Notes under the pieces: generated by a model
The model's database searches: none
What the model was told of the DNA's origin: nothing
The model's input: the letters and a program-made list of their open reading frames with translations, nothing else
Origin: SVTX01 sp045612105
GTDB taxonomy: Bacteria > Bacillota > Clostridia > Oscillospirales > CAG-272
Assembly: GCA_045612105.1 (NCBI GenBank)
Contig: JAZKYL010000147.1
Span: 1-64,000, forward strand
Direction: 5' to 3'
DNA: 64,000 nt
Position numbers and translations under genes: made by a program
In this document: positions 8,237 through 18,210 of the stretch, piece after piece
How the letters are laid out: every line of letters starts with the position of its first letter
How positions within the stretch are numbered: the stretch's first letter is position 1

Positions 8237-8251
8237 ACTAATATTATTAGT
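8237..8251. promoter_or_regulatory. Small palindrome in the leader of the giant gene
   Basis: ACTAAT-ATT-ATTAGT lies 105 bases before the start codon at 8356. It could be an operator; a GC-rich self-complementary stretch (about 8262-8320) follows. No riboswitch family could be assigned. Confidence 0.3.
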
Positions 8252-8355
8252 GGGGATTAATGCTGCCGGTTTGCGCGCGGCGGGTTCCCAAAGCATCAAG
8301 ATAATACGGTCCCGAGTGGATCTGAATTATAATTTTCATTTTAAGGAGAAAAAGG

Positions 8356-11300
8356 ATGAAAAAGACACAGTTTACAGCTGTTTTGCTGTCACTTTGCTTC
8401 GTTTTATTGGCTTTTGCCATAGGCGTTTTTGCGGTTGACGGTGAAATAGTCAGCGGAGACGTGAGCGGCGATGGGGTAGTGGATATTAAAGACCTTATCC
8501 TATTGCGTCAGTATCTCGCTAATTTGAACTATGATACAGGCATTTCTTCGGTTGAGGTAAGTGCCGGTGCGGATGTGGATGGCAACGGTTTGGTTCGTCT
8601 TCACGATCTTTATCTTTTGAGAGAATATCTTGTAGATAAGGATTTTGATGACGATACAGAGGATACCGAGAGTGAGGAAACTACGGAGGCTGAAACCGAG
8701 ACGGAGCCCGAAATCAAATATAGCGAGGGGCTTGAATTTATTTCAAACGGCGACGGCACTTGCTACTTAAACGGAACGGGAATTTGTACTGATACCGACA
8801 TTGTTATTCCGCCGGTTTCTCCTGCGGGGGACAGGGTTACAAGGATCGGTGAAATGCTAATTATGGGCACCAATGTTACGAGCGTAGTGATTCCCGACAG
8901 TGTCACAATGATTGACACTAACGCGTTTCAAGGTTGCGAGAGTCTTACGAGTGTAACCATTGGAGACGGTGTTACAAGCATTGGTGATTCTGCGTTCAGA
9001 GGTTGCTCGAGTCTTACGAGCATCGTTTTCGGTGAAAACAGTCGGATCACAAGCATTGGTTATTCTGCGTTCTCGGGTTGCACAAGCCTTACGAGCATAA
9101 CTATCCCCGACAGTGTTACAAGCATTGGGGAGCATGCATTCAGTTGCTCGGGTCTTACGAGCATGACGATACCTAATAGTGTGACGAGCATTGGTAATTA
9201 TGCATTCTATGATTGCTCGGGTCTTGCGAGCATAACTATCCCCGACAGTGTAACAAGCATTGGTGGTGATGCGTTCTACGGTTGTTCGGGTCTTACGAGC
9301 ATCGTTTTCGGTGAAAACAGTCAGATCACAAGCATTGGTTATTCTGCGTTCTCGGGTTGCACAAGCCTTACGAGCATAACTATCCCCGACAGTGTTACAA
9401 GCATTGGTGATTATGCGTTCTCGCATTGCTCAAGCCTTGAGAGCATAACGATTCCCGACAGTGTAACAAGCATTGGTGATTTGGTGTTCATGAACTGTTC
9501 AAATCTTGAGAGTGTAACTATTGGTAGCGGTGTTACAAGCATTGGTATTTCTGCGTTCCAAGGTTGCACAAGTCTTACGAGTGTCAAAATCGGCAGTGGT
9601 ATCATAGTTATTGAGTGGGCGGCATTCTCCGGTTGCTCAAGTCTTGAGACGGTATATTATAATGGAAGCAGGGCGTGTTGGTTGAAGATCAGCATTGATT
9701 CGGGTAACGAATACCTAACGAATGCGAATATAATTTTTGATATCGAATGCGTTTTCGGTGACTGGGTCACTGTGAAGGGTGCGAGCTGCACCGAGGACGG
9801 TGAGATGGAGCGCGTTTGCGAGTGCGGCGAAAAGGAGACTCAAACAATAGCGGCATTGGGTCATACTGAGGTTATTGACGCGGCGGTTGCGGCGACTTGT
9901 ACCGAGAGCGGTTTGACCGAGGGTAAGCACTGTGGTGTTTGCGGTGAGGTTCTTGTTGAGCAAGAAGTTATTGCAGCACTTGGTCACACCGAGGTTGTTG
10001 ACGCGGCGGTTGCGGCGACTTGTACCGAGAGCGGTTTGACCGAGGGCAAGCACTGCTCGGTTTGCGGTGAGGTTCTTGTTGAGCAAGAAGTTATTGCGGC
10101 ACTTGGTCACACCGAGGTTATTGATGCGGCGGTGGCGGCGACTTGTACCGAGAGCGGTTTGACAGAAGGAAAGCACTGTGGTGTTTGTGATGTAGTTCTT
10201 GTTGAGCAAGAAGTTATTGCGGCACTTGGACACACCGAGGTTATTGACGAGGCGGTAGCGGTTACTTGTACCGAGAGCGGTTTGACAGAAGGAAAGCACT
10301 GTGGTGTTTGCGATGTAGTTCTTGTTGAGCAAGAGGTTATTGCGGCACTTGGTCACACTGCGGGTCAAACTGTTGTAGAGAATAACGTAGCACCCGATTG
10401 TGTAAACAACGGTTCTTACGACAACGTAATTTACTGTACCGTGTGTGGCGATGAGATTACCAGAAATACAGTTACTGTTGACGCGCTGGGTCACGATGAG
10501 GTTATTGACGCGGCGGTTGAGGCGACTTGTACCGAGAGCGGTTTGACCGAGGGTAAGCACTGTGGTGTTTGTGATGTAGTTCTTGTTGAGCAAGAAGTTA
10601 TTGCGGCACTTGGTCACACTGAGGGTTCTGCGGTAATGGAGAATCAGGTATCCTCTACTTGTGTTGTAAACGGTGGATACGATAGCGTGGTCTACTGTTC
10701 GGTATGTACAACAGAGATTTCGAGAACGTCTGTGACACTTCCTTTGGCGGAGCATACGGTTGTTGACCGTGAATGTACCGTATGTGATTATATTGAGCCC
10801 AGCGTAGGCTTGGCATATACGTTAAGTGACGATGGCACTTACTATTCCGTTAGCGGTAAAGGTGAGTGTACGGATATGATAATCGTTATTCCCGACACAT
10901 ACAACGGTTTGCCGGTTAGAGAAATCGGAAAGCTTGCGTTCAATAATTTCTCGGGTACGACCGTGCATATTCCCGCATCGGTATCCATGATAGGAGAAAG
11001 AGCTTTCAGTGGTTACTCAAGTAATCTTTCCTCTATTCAGGTGGCGGTAGACAACCCATATTACAAATCCGTGAACGGCACGGTTTACAGCAAGGACGGT
11101 TCTGTGCTTGTTTGCTATGCACCGAACAATCCCGCAAAGACATTCACACTTCCGGATAATGTAACAGAAATCGGTGCGTACGCTTTTAGTTATGCGGATG
11201 TGCTGACAAGATTTGTAACCACAAAGAACAGCTCTCTTACAAAGATCGGTGATTGGGCATTTGAAGAAGCTACTTACATCAGTGAGTTTGTGCTTCCCGA

Positions 11301-14300
11301 TACTATATGCGAATTGGGAGAGGGTGCTTTTTCCAGCTGTAAGTCGTTGGAGCAGATCCCGAATCTCGGACAGGTAACCGAAATTGCTCCGTATCTATTC
11401 AATGACTGTAACTGGGAGCTTCACGAGGTCGTGATCCCCGATGGAATTACAACGATTGGGGAGTGGGCTTTCAGTTATTGTGATGAACTTGAATTCGTAT
11501 GGATTCCTACGAGTGTAACGTACATAGGTGATTCTGCATTTGATAACGCTTTTGGCTATACAACGATAGAATATCTCGGAACCCGTGCGGAGTGGGATAG
11601 TGTTACAAAGCATTACTATTTTGCCAAAAACTATTTGGTTCGTTGTGCCGGAGAGATGAGTGAGAATCTTTCCTTCACGCTTTCCTCTGACGGTACGTAT
11701 TACATACTTAGCGGAATCGGAACGTGCACAGACAAGGATCTGTTGATTCCTTCGAGCTACAACGGAAAGCCTGTTAAGGAAATTGCAAGCGGTGCTTTCA
11801 ATTCTACTTTGGTAAGAGTTACGATTCCCGACAGTGTTGAAATAATCGGAAGCCAGGCGTTCTACTATAACTATTATCTCACCCGCGTAGAGCTTGGCAA
11901 TGGAATCAAAAGCATTGGTGATTCTGCGTTCTACGGTTGCTCGGGTCTTACAAGTATAACTATACCCAATAGTGTAACGAGTATAGGTAATTCTGCGTTC
12001 TTTAATTGCTCAAACCTTACAAGTGTAACTATCGGAAACAGTGTCACCAGCATTGGTTCTTCTGCGTTCGAGGGTTGCTCGGATCTTGAAAGTATTGTTG
12101 TCGAAAATGGTAATTCCAAATATCACAGTGCAGGGAACTGTATAATAGAGACCGAAAGCAAAACGCTTATACTCGGTTGCAAAAACAGTGTAATTCCCAC
12201 GGACGGCAGTGTAACAAGCATTGGTGATTCTGCGTTCGACGGTTGCTCGGGTCTTACGAGCGTAGTGATTCCCGACAGTGTAATAAGCATTGGTAATTAT
12301 GCGTTCTATAATTGTGATAACCTTACGAGCATAACTATACCGGAAGGTGTAACAAGCATTGAAAGTTGCGCCTTTGCTCACTGCGACAGTCTTGTTAGCG
12401 TGACTGTGCCGCGCTCGGTCACCTTTATCGGCTGGAATGCATTTTACTCTTGTGATAATCTGACCATTTACTGTAACCGTGTGGAGGCGCATCCGAATTG
12501 GGATAGTAGTTGGAATTCCTCAAATTGTCCTGTAGAATGGCTTACTCCCAGCGAGGGACTGGAATATATATGTCACGGCTCGTATTACTACGTAAGTGGC
12601 GTTGGTGACTGCCGCTATGATTCGGTTATCGTTATTCCTTCTACCTATCAGTCACTTCCTGTTATCGGAATTGAGTCTTATGCGTTTGAATACTGCTGGG
12701 CAGAGGAGATAATTCTTCCCGATTCTATCCTATATATTGAAGATTATGCGTTCTATTATGCATCGAGCCTTGTGAGCATTGACATCCCTTCGAGTATCAT
12801 TTACATAGGTGCATATGCTTTTGATGGTTGCTACTATCTTGAAAAGGTTAATTTTGAGGACACGAGCTGCTGGTATGTGAACGGTGCTTCGATGTCTGCT
12901 GAAATGTCCGATCCTGTTTTGATGGCGGAGTATCTGACCTATACGTACTCGAACAGCACATGGAATCATCACTACAATGCATATGGCTATGAGAATCCAT
13001 ATTTCATTAGTTTTCCGACCTGCACGGAAGACGGTTTGGTAGAGTATTATTTCGACTGTTTTTATTGTTACGAAAGGGTGGCAACCTATCGTAGTATTAT
13101 TCCGGCGACGGGACATGAAGGTACGTATGAATACGCACAAGAAAATTACACACCTCCTACATGTACCGTAGCCGGCGGATATGATGGCATCTATAATTGC
13201 TATAGTTGCGGTGAATATGCATATACGGAATACGTAACCGTTCCCGCAACCGGTCACACCGAGGTTATTGATGCACAAGTTAATCCTACTTGTACTACCG
13301 GTGGACTGACACAAGGAAAGCACTGTTCGGTTTGCGAGGTGATTATCGTACCTCAATATGAGATCAATGCGCTTGGACATACCTACAATTCGGTTACAAC
13401 TATGCCTTCTTGTACGGAACAGGGTTACACAACACACACCTGTTATTGCGGTTATACGTACATTGATTCCTACGTTGACGCACCGGGTCACGATGAGGTG
13501 ATTGACGCGGCGGTTGAGGCAACTTGTACCAAGAGCGGTCTTACCGAGGGCAAGCACTGTGGTGTTTGCGATGTAGTTCTTGTTGAGCAAGAGGTTGTTG
13601 CGGCATTAGGTCACACATATAATGATGAAAATACCTGTATCGCTTGTGGAGATTATAAGGATAAGGGAGTTGTGTTTACTCTTTCGGGTAATGAGTACAG
13701 TGTGACGGGTTATACCGGAAGTGCAACCGAGATTATCATTCCTTCCACGTATAAGGGTTATCCTGTTACGAGCATTGGCGATACTGCGTTCTATGGTTGC
13801 GCTGATATTAAGAGTATCACGATTCCCGAGGGAGTCACGAATATTGGCGAAAGTTCGTTCTACGGATGCATTAGCCTGAGGACTATTTCAATTCCAAATA
13901 GTATAATTGATGTTGGTGATTCTGCATTCAGAGATTGTACAAAGCTTGCCTATAAATATTACGAAAACGCATGCTATCTCGGTAATGAAGCAAATCCTTA
14001 CGTAGTACTTTTAAAAGCAGTAAGTAGTGAAATTCTTTACTGTGACGTTCATGAAAATACGAAGGTCATCTATAGTGGTGCGTTCCAGTGGAACGGAAGA
14101 CTTGTTAGCGTTCAAATTCCGAACAGTGTCACGAGCATTGGTTCCTATGCTTTCTACTATTGTAGTAATATGGGTCAAGTTAGTATTCCCAGAAACGTGA
14201 CGAGAATTGGCAATTGCGCATTCACTCATTGTTTAATACAAACTGTCAATATCGGAAACAAGATGACGACCATTGGGTATGCTGTGTTTGCTGAATGCGA

Positions 14301-16125
14301 AAGACTTACCAAAGTCACAATCGCAAGTAGTGTTACAAGTATCGAGAAGGAGGCTTTCGAAGGATGCACAAACCTTACGAGCATCACAATCCCCAGTAGT
14401 GTAACAAGTATTGATGGAAGCGCATTCTCGGGATGCACAAACCTTACGAGCATCACTGTACAGAGTGGCAACACCAAATATCACAGTAGAGGTAACTGCT
14501 TGATAGAAACTGCAAGCAAGGAATTGATATTAGGATGCAAAAACAGTGTTATACCCACAGATGGTAGTGTCACAAGCATTGGTGAATCTGCGTTCGAAGG
14601 TTGCTCGGGTCTTACGAGCGTAACAATTCCCGACGGTGTTACAAGCATTGGTAATTCTGCGTTCTCCGGTTGCTCGGGTCTTGAGACGGTATATTATAAT
14701 GGATGCAGAGGGAGTTGGTCAGGGATCAGCATTGATTCGAATAACGGATATCTAACGAATGCGAATATAATTTTTGCCATCGAATGCGTTTTCGGTGACT
14801 GGGTAACGACAAAGAATGCGACCTGCACCGAGTACGGTGTGATGGAACGCGTTTACGAGTGCGGTGAAAAGGAGACTACGGTGATAGCAGCACTTGGACA
14901 CACCGAGGTTGTTGACGCGGCGGTTGCAGCAACTTGTACTGAGAGCGGTTTGACTGAGGGTAAGCATTGCTCGGTTTGCGGTGAGGTGCTTGTTGAGCAG
15001 GTTGTTGTGGCACCTGGACACACCGAGGTAATTGACGCGGCGGTGGCGGCTACCTGTACCGAGAGCGGTTTGACAGAAGGCAAGCACTGTGGTGTTTGCG
15101 ATGAGGTTATTGTGGCGCAGGTCGTTGCCCCAGCACTGGGACACAACGTAGGTGCAGACGGTTTTTGTGCTAAGTGTGACGAGCCTTTATGTGCTACCTC
15201 GGGCATATCGTATTCGATCTCCGAGGACGGAACGTATGCGATAGTGTCTGGCTATACCGGTTCCTATACCCGTGTAGTGATAGCGAGTGAATATGAAAGT
15301 CTTCCGGTAAAAATGATCGGTAACCGTGCTTTTTATGATAATGACAGCATCACAAAAGTACATATCCCCGACAGTGTCACGAGCATTGGTTCTTATGCGT
15401 TTGCGTTTTGCTCAAAATTCACAAGTATAACCATCGGAAATGGTGTCACAAGTATTGGGGATGGTGCATTCTACTATTGCTCGGGTCTTACGAGCATAAC
15501 GATTCCCGACAGTGTAACAAGCATTGGTTATAATGTGTTCTACTATTGCTCGGGTCTTGAAAGTATTATTGTCGAAAATGGTAATTCCAAATATCATAGT
15601 GCGGGGAACTGTATAATAGAAACCGAAAGTAAGACGCTTATACTCGGTTGCAAAAACAGTGTGATACCCACGGACGGCAGTGTAACAAGCATAGGTAATT
15701 ATGCATTCAATAATTGTGATGATCTTACGAGCATAACTATCCCCGACAGTGTGACGAGCATTGGTGATGATGCGTTTTACTGGTGCTCGGGTCTTACGTG
15801 CGTTGTTTTCGGTGAAAACAGCCAGCTTACAAGCATTGGAAGTAGTGCGTTCAGCGGTTGCTCGGGTCTTACGAGCATAACGATTCCCGACGGTGTAACA
15901 AGCATTGATTCTTTTGCGTTTAGCTATTGCCGTGGCCTTGCGAGCATAACAATCCCCGATAGTGTCACAAGCATTGGTTATTCTGCTTTCAACAATTGCG
16001 ACGGTCTTGAGACGGTATGTTATACGGGAACCGAGGAAGAATGGGCGGCTATCAGCAAGGGTTCTTCTAATGATCCCCTCACTAGTGCCGTAATTATCTG
16101 CAACTATGTTCCCGAGGGGCAATAA
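8356..16125 (+). CDS. Giant secreted BspA-like leucine-rich-repeat protein with N-terminal dockerin
   Basis: A 2589-residue protein. Residues 1-28 form a signal peptide. A type I dockerin (about 33-96) has two calcium-loop repeats (GDVSGDGVVDIKDLILLRQYL and GADVDGNGLVRLHDLYLLREYL, the first being loop plus helix), followed by a Thr/Glu linker. The rest alternates long blocks of BspA/LRR_5 repeats (unit like SITIPDSVTSIGDYAFSGCS) with Cys-rich repeats containing CTESGLTEGKHCGVC. A segment around NGNSKYHSAGNCIIE recurs three times. BspA-like proteins are adhesins or host-interaction factors; the dockerin suggests docking onto a cohesin such as those encoded at 43.8-45.7 kb rather than direct anchoring (no sortase motif or C-terminal membrane segment). 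AAGGAGAAAAAGG precedes ATG 8356. Confidence 0.92.
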   Translation: MKKTQFTAVLLSLCFVLLAFAIGVFAVDGEIVSGDVSGDGVVDIKDLILLRQYLANLNYDTGISSVEVSAGADVDGNGLVRLHDLYLLREYLVDKDFDDDTEDTESEETTEAETETEPEIKYSEGLEFISNGDGTCYLNGTGICTDTDIVIPPVSPAGDRVTRIGEMLIMGTNVTSVVIPDSVTMIDTNAFQGCESLTSVTIGDGVTSIGDSAFRGCSSLTSIVFGENSRITSIGYSAFSGCTSLTSITIPDSVTSIGEHAFSCSGLTSMTIPNSVTSIGNYAFYDCSGLASITIPDSVTSIGGDAFYGCSGLTSIVFGENSQITSIGYSAFSGCTSLTSITIPDSVTSIGDYAFSHCSSLESITIPDSVTSIGDLVFMNCSNLESVTIGSGVTSIGISAFQGCTSLTSVKIGSGIIVIEWAAFSGCSSLETVYYNGSRACWLKISIDSGNEYLTNANIIFDIECVFGDWVTVKGASCTEDGEMERVCECGEKETQTIAALGHTEVIDAAVAATCTESGLTEGKHCGVCGEVLVEQEVIAALGHTEVVDAAVAATCTESGLTEGKHCSVCGEVLVEQEVIAALGHTEVIDAAVAATCTESGLTEGKHCGVCDVVLVEQEVIAALGHTEVIDEAVAVTCTESGLTEGKHCGVCDVVLVEQEVIAALGHTAGQTVVENNVAPDCVNNGSYDNVIYCTVCGDEITRNTVTVDALGHDEVIDAAVEATCTESGLTEGKHCGVCDVVLVEQEVIAALGHTEGSAVMENQVSSTCVVNGGYDSVVYCSVCTTEISRTSVTLPLAEHTVVDRECTVCDYIEPSVGLAYTLSDDGTYYSVSGKGECTDMIIVIPDTYNGLPVREIGKLAFNNFSGTTVHIPASVSMIGERAFSGYSSNLSSIQVAVDNPYYKSVNGTVYSKDGSVLVCYAPNNPAKTFTLPDNVTEIGAYAFSYADVLTRFVTTKNSSLTKIGDWAFEEATYISEFVLPDTICELGEGAFSSCKSLEQIPNLGQVTEIAPYLFNDCNWELHEVVIPDGITTIGEWAFSYCDELEFVWIPTSVTYIGDSAFDNAFGYTTIEYLGTRAEWDSVTKHYYFAKNYLVRCAGEMSENLSFTLSSDGTYYILSGIGTCTDKDLLIPSSYNGKPVKEIASGAFNSTLVRVTIPDSVEIIGSQAFYYNYYLTRVELGNGIKSIGDSAFYGCSGLTSITIPNSVTSIGNSAFFNCSNLTSVTIGNSVTSIGSSAFEGCSDLESIVVENGNSKYHSAGNCIIETESKTLILGCKNSVIPTDGSVTSIGDSAFDGCSGLTSVVIPDSVISIGNYAFYNCDNLTSITIPEGVTSIESCAFAHCDSLVSVTVPRSVTFIGWNAFYSCDNLTIYCNRVEAHPNWDSSWNSSNCPVEWLTPSEGLEYICHGSYYYVSGVGDCRYDSVIVIPSTYQSLPVIGIESYAFEYCWAEEIILPDSILYIEDYAFYYASSLVSIDIPSSIIYIGAYAFDGCYYLEKVNFEDTSCWYVNGASMSAEMSDPVLMAEYLTYTYSNSTWNHHYNAYGYENPYFISFPTCTEDGLVEYYFDCFYCYERVATYRSIIPATGHEGTYEYAQENYTPPTCTVAGGYDGIYNCYSCGEYAYTEYVTVPATGHTEVIDAQVNPTCTTGGLTQGKHCSVCEVIIVPQYEINALGHTYNSVTTMPSCTEQGYTTHTCYCGYTYIDSYVDAPGHDEVIDAAVEATCTKSGLTEGKHCGVCDVVLVEQEVVAALGHTYNDENTCIACGDYKDKGVVFTLSGNEYSVTGYTGSATEIIIPSTYKGYPVTSIGDTAFYGCADIKSITIPEGVTNIGESSFYGCISLRTISIPNSIIDVGDSAFRDCTKLAYKYYENACYLGNEANPYVVLLKAVSSEILYCDVHENTKVIYSGAFQWNGRLVSVQIPNSVTSIGSYAFYYCSNMGQVSIPRNVTRIGNCAFTHCLIQTVNIGNKMTTIGYAVFAECERLTKVTIASSVTSIEKEAFEGCTNLTSITIPSSVTSIDGSAFSGCTNLTSITVQSGNTKYHSRGNCLIETASKELILGCKNSVIPTDGSVTSIGESAFEGCSGLTSVTIPDGVTSIGNSAFSGCSGLETVYYNGCRGSWSGISIDSNNGYLTNANIIFAIECVFGDWVTTKNATCTEYGVMERVYECGEKETTVIAALGHTEVVDAAVAATCTESGLTEGKHCSVCGEVLVEQVVVAPGHTEVIDAAVAATCTESGLTEGKHCGVCDEVIVAQVVAPALGHNVGADGFCAKCDEPLCATSGISYSISEDGTYAIVSGYTGSYTRVVIASEYESLPVKMIGNRAFYDNDSITKVHIPDSVTSIGSYAFAFCSKFTSITIGNGVTSIGDGAFYYCSGLTSITIPDSVTSIGYNVFYYCSGLESIIVENGNSKYHSAGNCIIETESKTLILGCKNSVIPTDGSVTSIGNYAFNNCDDLTSITIPDSVTSIGDDAFYWCSGLTCVVFGENSQLTSIGSSAFSGCSGLTSITIPDGVTSIDSFAFSYCRGLASITIPDSVTSIGYSAFNNCDGLETVCYTGTEEEWAAISKGSSNDPLTSAVIICNYVPEGQ

Positions 16126-16134
16126 ATGATTTTG

Positions 16135-16157
16135 GGCGGCTTTCGAGCCGCCTTTTT
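16135..16157 (+). terminator. Terminator after the giant gene
   Basis: GGCGGC (16135-16140), loop TTTCGA, GCCGCC (16147-16152), then TTTTT. Confidence 0.9.
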
Positions 16158-16187
16158 CAAATTTTGATTTGTCGGAGAGATAAAATA

Positions 16188-16369
16188 ATGAAATGTTTCG
16201 CAAGCGAAACATTTCATGATGCTTCGCATCATGAAATGTGCTACGCACATGAAATGAAATTCGCCTTCATTCATATGCGCTTCTGCGCATTTCATGTTCC
16301 CAAGGAACATTTCATGGCGCAGCCATTTCATTTGCCGAAGGCAAATTTCATTGCGCACCTTTGGTGCGC
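16188..16369. repeat. Array of small hairpins separated by the word ATTTCAT
   Basis: At least seven short inverted repeats with 3-4-nt loops lie head to tail: 16188-16217 (13 bp), 16218-16230, 16238-16248, 16275-16290, 16296-16308, 16316-16324, 16332-16344 and 16353-16369. They are separated by the heptamer ATTTCAT or its complement ATGAAAT (16188, 16211, 16231, 16249, 16289, 16309, 16325, 16345). Hairpin sequences differ while loops (TTC, GAA, CAA, CTT) and spacer stay constant. No coding potential is seen. It is unlike CRISPR because the spacers are constant and the hairpins vary. Function unknown. Confidence 0.8.
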
Positions 16370-16399
16370 TAAATTGCAATTTATACGTTTAAGTTTTTC

Positions 16400-16428
16400 T
16401 TGACATGGGGAGAAAATGGTGATATAAT
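16400..16428 (+). promoter_or_regulatory. Consensus promoter of the membrane protein gene
   Basis: TTGACA (16400-16405), 17-base spacer, TATAAT (16423-16428), about 37 bases before the start codon at 16465. Confidence 0.85.
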
Positions 16429-16464
16429 TTAATTGAAAACTATTGAAAGGTTTAGGTTTTTGAT

Positions 16465-18144
16465 ATGAAGAAGATGAGTTTGAGGGGTAAAGTTATTTTA
16501 TCTGTTATTTCGGGTATTGTTTTTACGCTTTTATTCTTTTATTTTGCGGTTCCTGCCATCAATCCCTCGTATCCCGGGTTTTGGGTGAGTCTTACGCTTG
16601 TGATTTTGTCGTTTGCGTATCCTTTTCTCTTTACAAAGGGTGAAGGTAAGACTGTAAAGAGAGAAAAGAAGACAAAGAGCGGTGTTATCAACATTCAATT
16701 TGATATGAACGGGTCGAATCTCAACAAGATAGTGGTTATTTTAGTTGCGATCCCGATCGTTATAATGATACTTGGCAATATTATTTCGTCCACGGTATTC
16801 AACGCAAAGGGTTACGCGGCGGTCATCGAGGTGACCGAGGCGGATTTTGCCACCGATATGAAGGAGACGAATGAGGTCACCAACATAGCTCTCATGGACG
16901 GTGACTCGGCGAGATATCTTGGCAACAAGACTCTTGGAAGTCTTTCGCATATGGTTTCCCAATACGTGGTATCCGACAACTACACTCAGATCAACTACAA
17001 ATACACGCCCAAGAAGGTTGCAAACCTTGAGCACGCAGACTTTTTCAAGTGGTTTGCCAATATGGAGGAGGGTGTACCCGGATACGTTATGGTCGATCCT
17101 GTAAATAACAGCGCGGAGTACGTTGAGCTGAAAAAGCCCTTAAAGTACGTTGACAGCGCGTATTTTGGCGACGATCTTATGAGAAAGCTTCGTTTTGACT
17201 ATCCTACAAAGATATTTGACGATTTTATCAGCTTTGAGGTTGATGACGAGGGAAATCCTTACTACATCATCACCTGTCTTAAGCCCAAGGTATTTCCTTT
17301 TGGCGCAATGGACGTTTCCGAGGCGATAATTTTCGATCCTTGCACCGGCGAGAGCCAGCTTTACGCGGTTGAGGATGTTCCCGCTTGGGTTGATGCTGTC
17401 TATTCGGGTGATCTTGCAGAGGAAAAGTACAACTGGTACGGCACTCTGTCTGGTGGCTTTATCAACAGTATTATCGGAAACAAGGACTGCAAGCAGACCA
17501 CCGACGATTACGGTTACATCGTTATCGGTGACGACGTTTGGTATTACACGGGTGTTACCTCGGTGACGGCGGACGAGTCCAACATTGGATTTATCATTTC
17601 AAATGCCAGAACGGGAGAATACAAATATTATCCTGTAATCGGTGCTGAGGAGCACGGTGCTATGAACGCGGCTGAGGGTGAGGTTCAGGAAAAGGGATAC
17701 GTGGCTTCCTTCCCGTCTCTTGTTAACGTTTCGGGTCAGGCATCTTACATTATGGTATTGAAGGATGCGGCAGGCTACGTTAAGCTTTACGCTCTCGTTA
17801 ACGTTGAGCATCCCAGTGTTGTGGCTACAGCTCCCAATCAGGCGGAGGCTATGAAGGCTTACAAGGCGCTTATGGTTGAGAATGGCATTACTGAAGAGGA
17901 AAAAGCACCCGAGGTTGAGACGAAGAATGCGGAGATCACGGTTGCCGAGATCAAAACTTATACGGTTGACGGAAACACGGTATTCTATATCGTTGGTGAC
18001 GACGGCTACTATTACAAGGGCCTTCTTCGCGACGATGAGTCTTTGATATTCGTATCGGTTGGTGACAAGCTTTCGGTCGAGTATTCGGAGGGTGACGGTA
18101 ACAAGATAAGAATTATTAAGAATTTTGACACGGTTCAGGAATAA
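16465..18144 (+). CDS. Membrane-anchored protein of unknown function
   Basis: A 559-residue protein with three hydrophobic helices near the N-terminus: two close together (about 10-30 and 38-55), then a short basic cytoplasmic loop, then a third (about 92-112). A large, mostly beta-rich and acidic domain (113-559) should lie outside the membrane. Internal repeats such as YGYIVIGDDVWYYTGVTS and DGNTVFYIVGDDGYYYKG suggest beta-strand units. There are no cysteines typical of a lipoprotein and no enzyme motif I can identify. It has its own consensus promoter. It resembles large conserved hypothetical membrane proteins of Clostridia, but I cannot name a family. Confidence 0.7.
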   Translation: MKKMSLRGKVILSVISGIVFTLLFFYFAVPAINPSYPGFWVSLTLVILSFAYPFLFTKGEGKTVKREKKTKSGVINIQFDMNGSNLNKIVVILVAIPIVIMILGNIISSTVFNAKGYAAVIEVTEADFATDMKETNEVTNIALMDGDSARYLGNKTLGSLSHMVSQYVVSDNYTQINYKYTPKKVANLEHADFFKWFANMEEGVPGYVMVDPVNNSAEYVELKKPLKYVDSAYFGDDLMRKLRFDYPTKIFDDFISFEVDDEGNPYYIITCLKPKVFPFGAMDVSEAIIFDPCTGESQLYAVEDVPAWVDAVYSGDLAEEKYNWYGTLSGGFINSIIGNKDCKQTTDDYGYIVIGDDVWYYTGVTSVTADESNIGFIISNARTGEYKYYPVIGAEEHGAMNAAEGEVQEKGYVASFPSLVNVSGQASYIMVLKDAAGYVKLYALVNVEHPSVVATAPNQAEAMKAYKALMVENGITEEEKAPEVETKNAEITVAEIKTYTVDGNTVFYIVGDDGYYYKGLLRDDESLIFVSVGDKLSVEYSEGDGNKIRIIKNFDTVQE

Positions 18145-18210
18145 TTTTCTTAAAATCTGCTTAATAATGTACTGATATAATTAATTGAATAAAAGAGAGG
18201 AGGACGGGTC

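Noticed and set aside
8026..8241. 71-codon frame through the structured RNA
   Set aside because: Starts inside a perfect stem, ends in a T-rich tract, no ribosome binding site.
8252..8320. Riboswitch in the leader of the giant gene
   Set aside because: GC-rich and partly self-complementary, but no recognised aptamer core could be matched.
9715..10755. Antisense frames across the giant repeat gene
   Set aside because: They repeat with the same period as the coding strand repeats, so they are shadows.
16188..16369. CRISPR array
   Set aside because: The constant element is only 7 nt and the variable parts are self-complementary; no cas genes.
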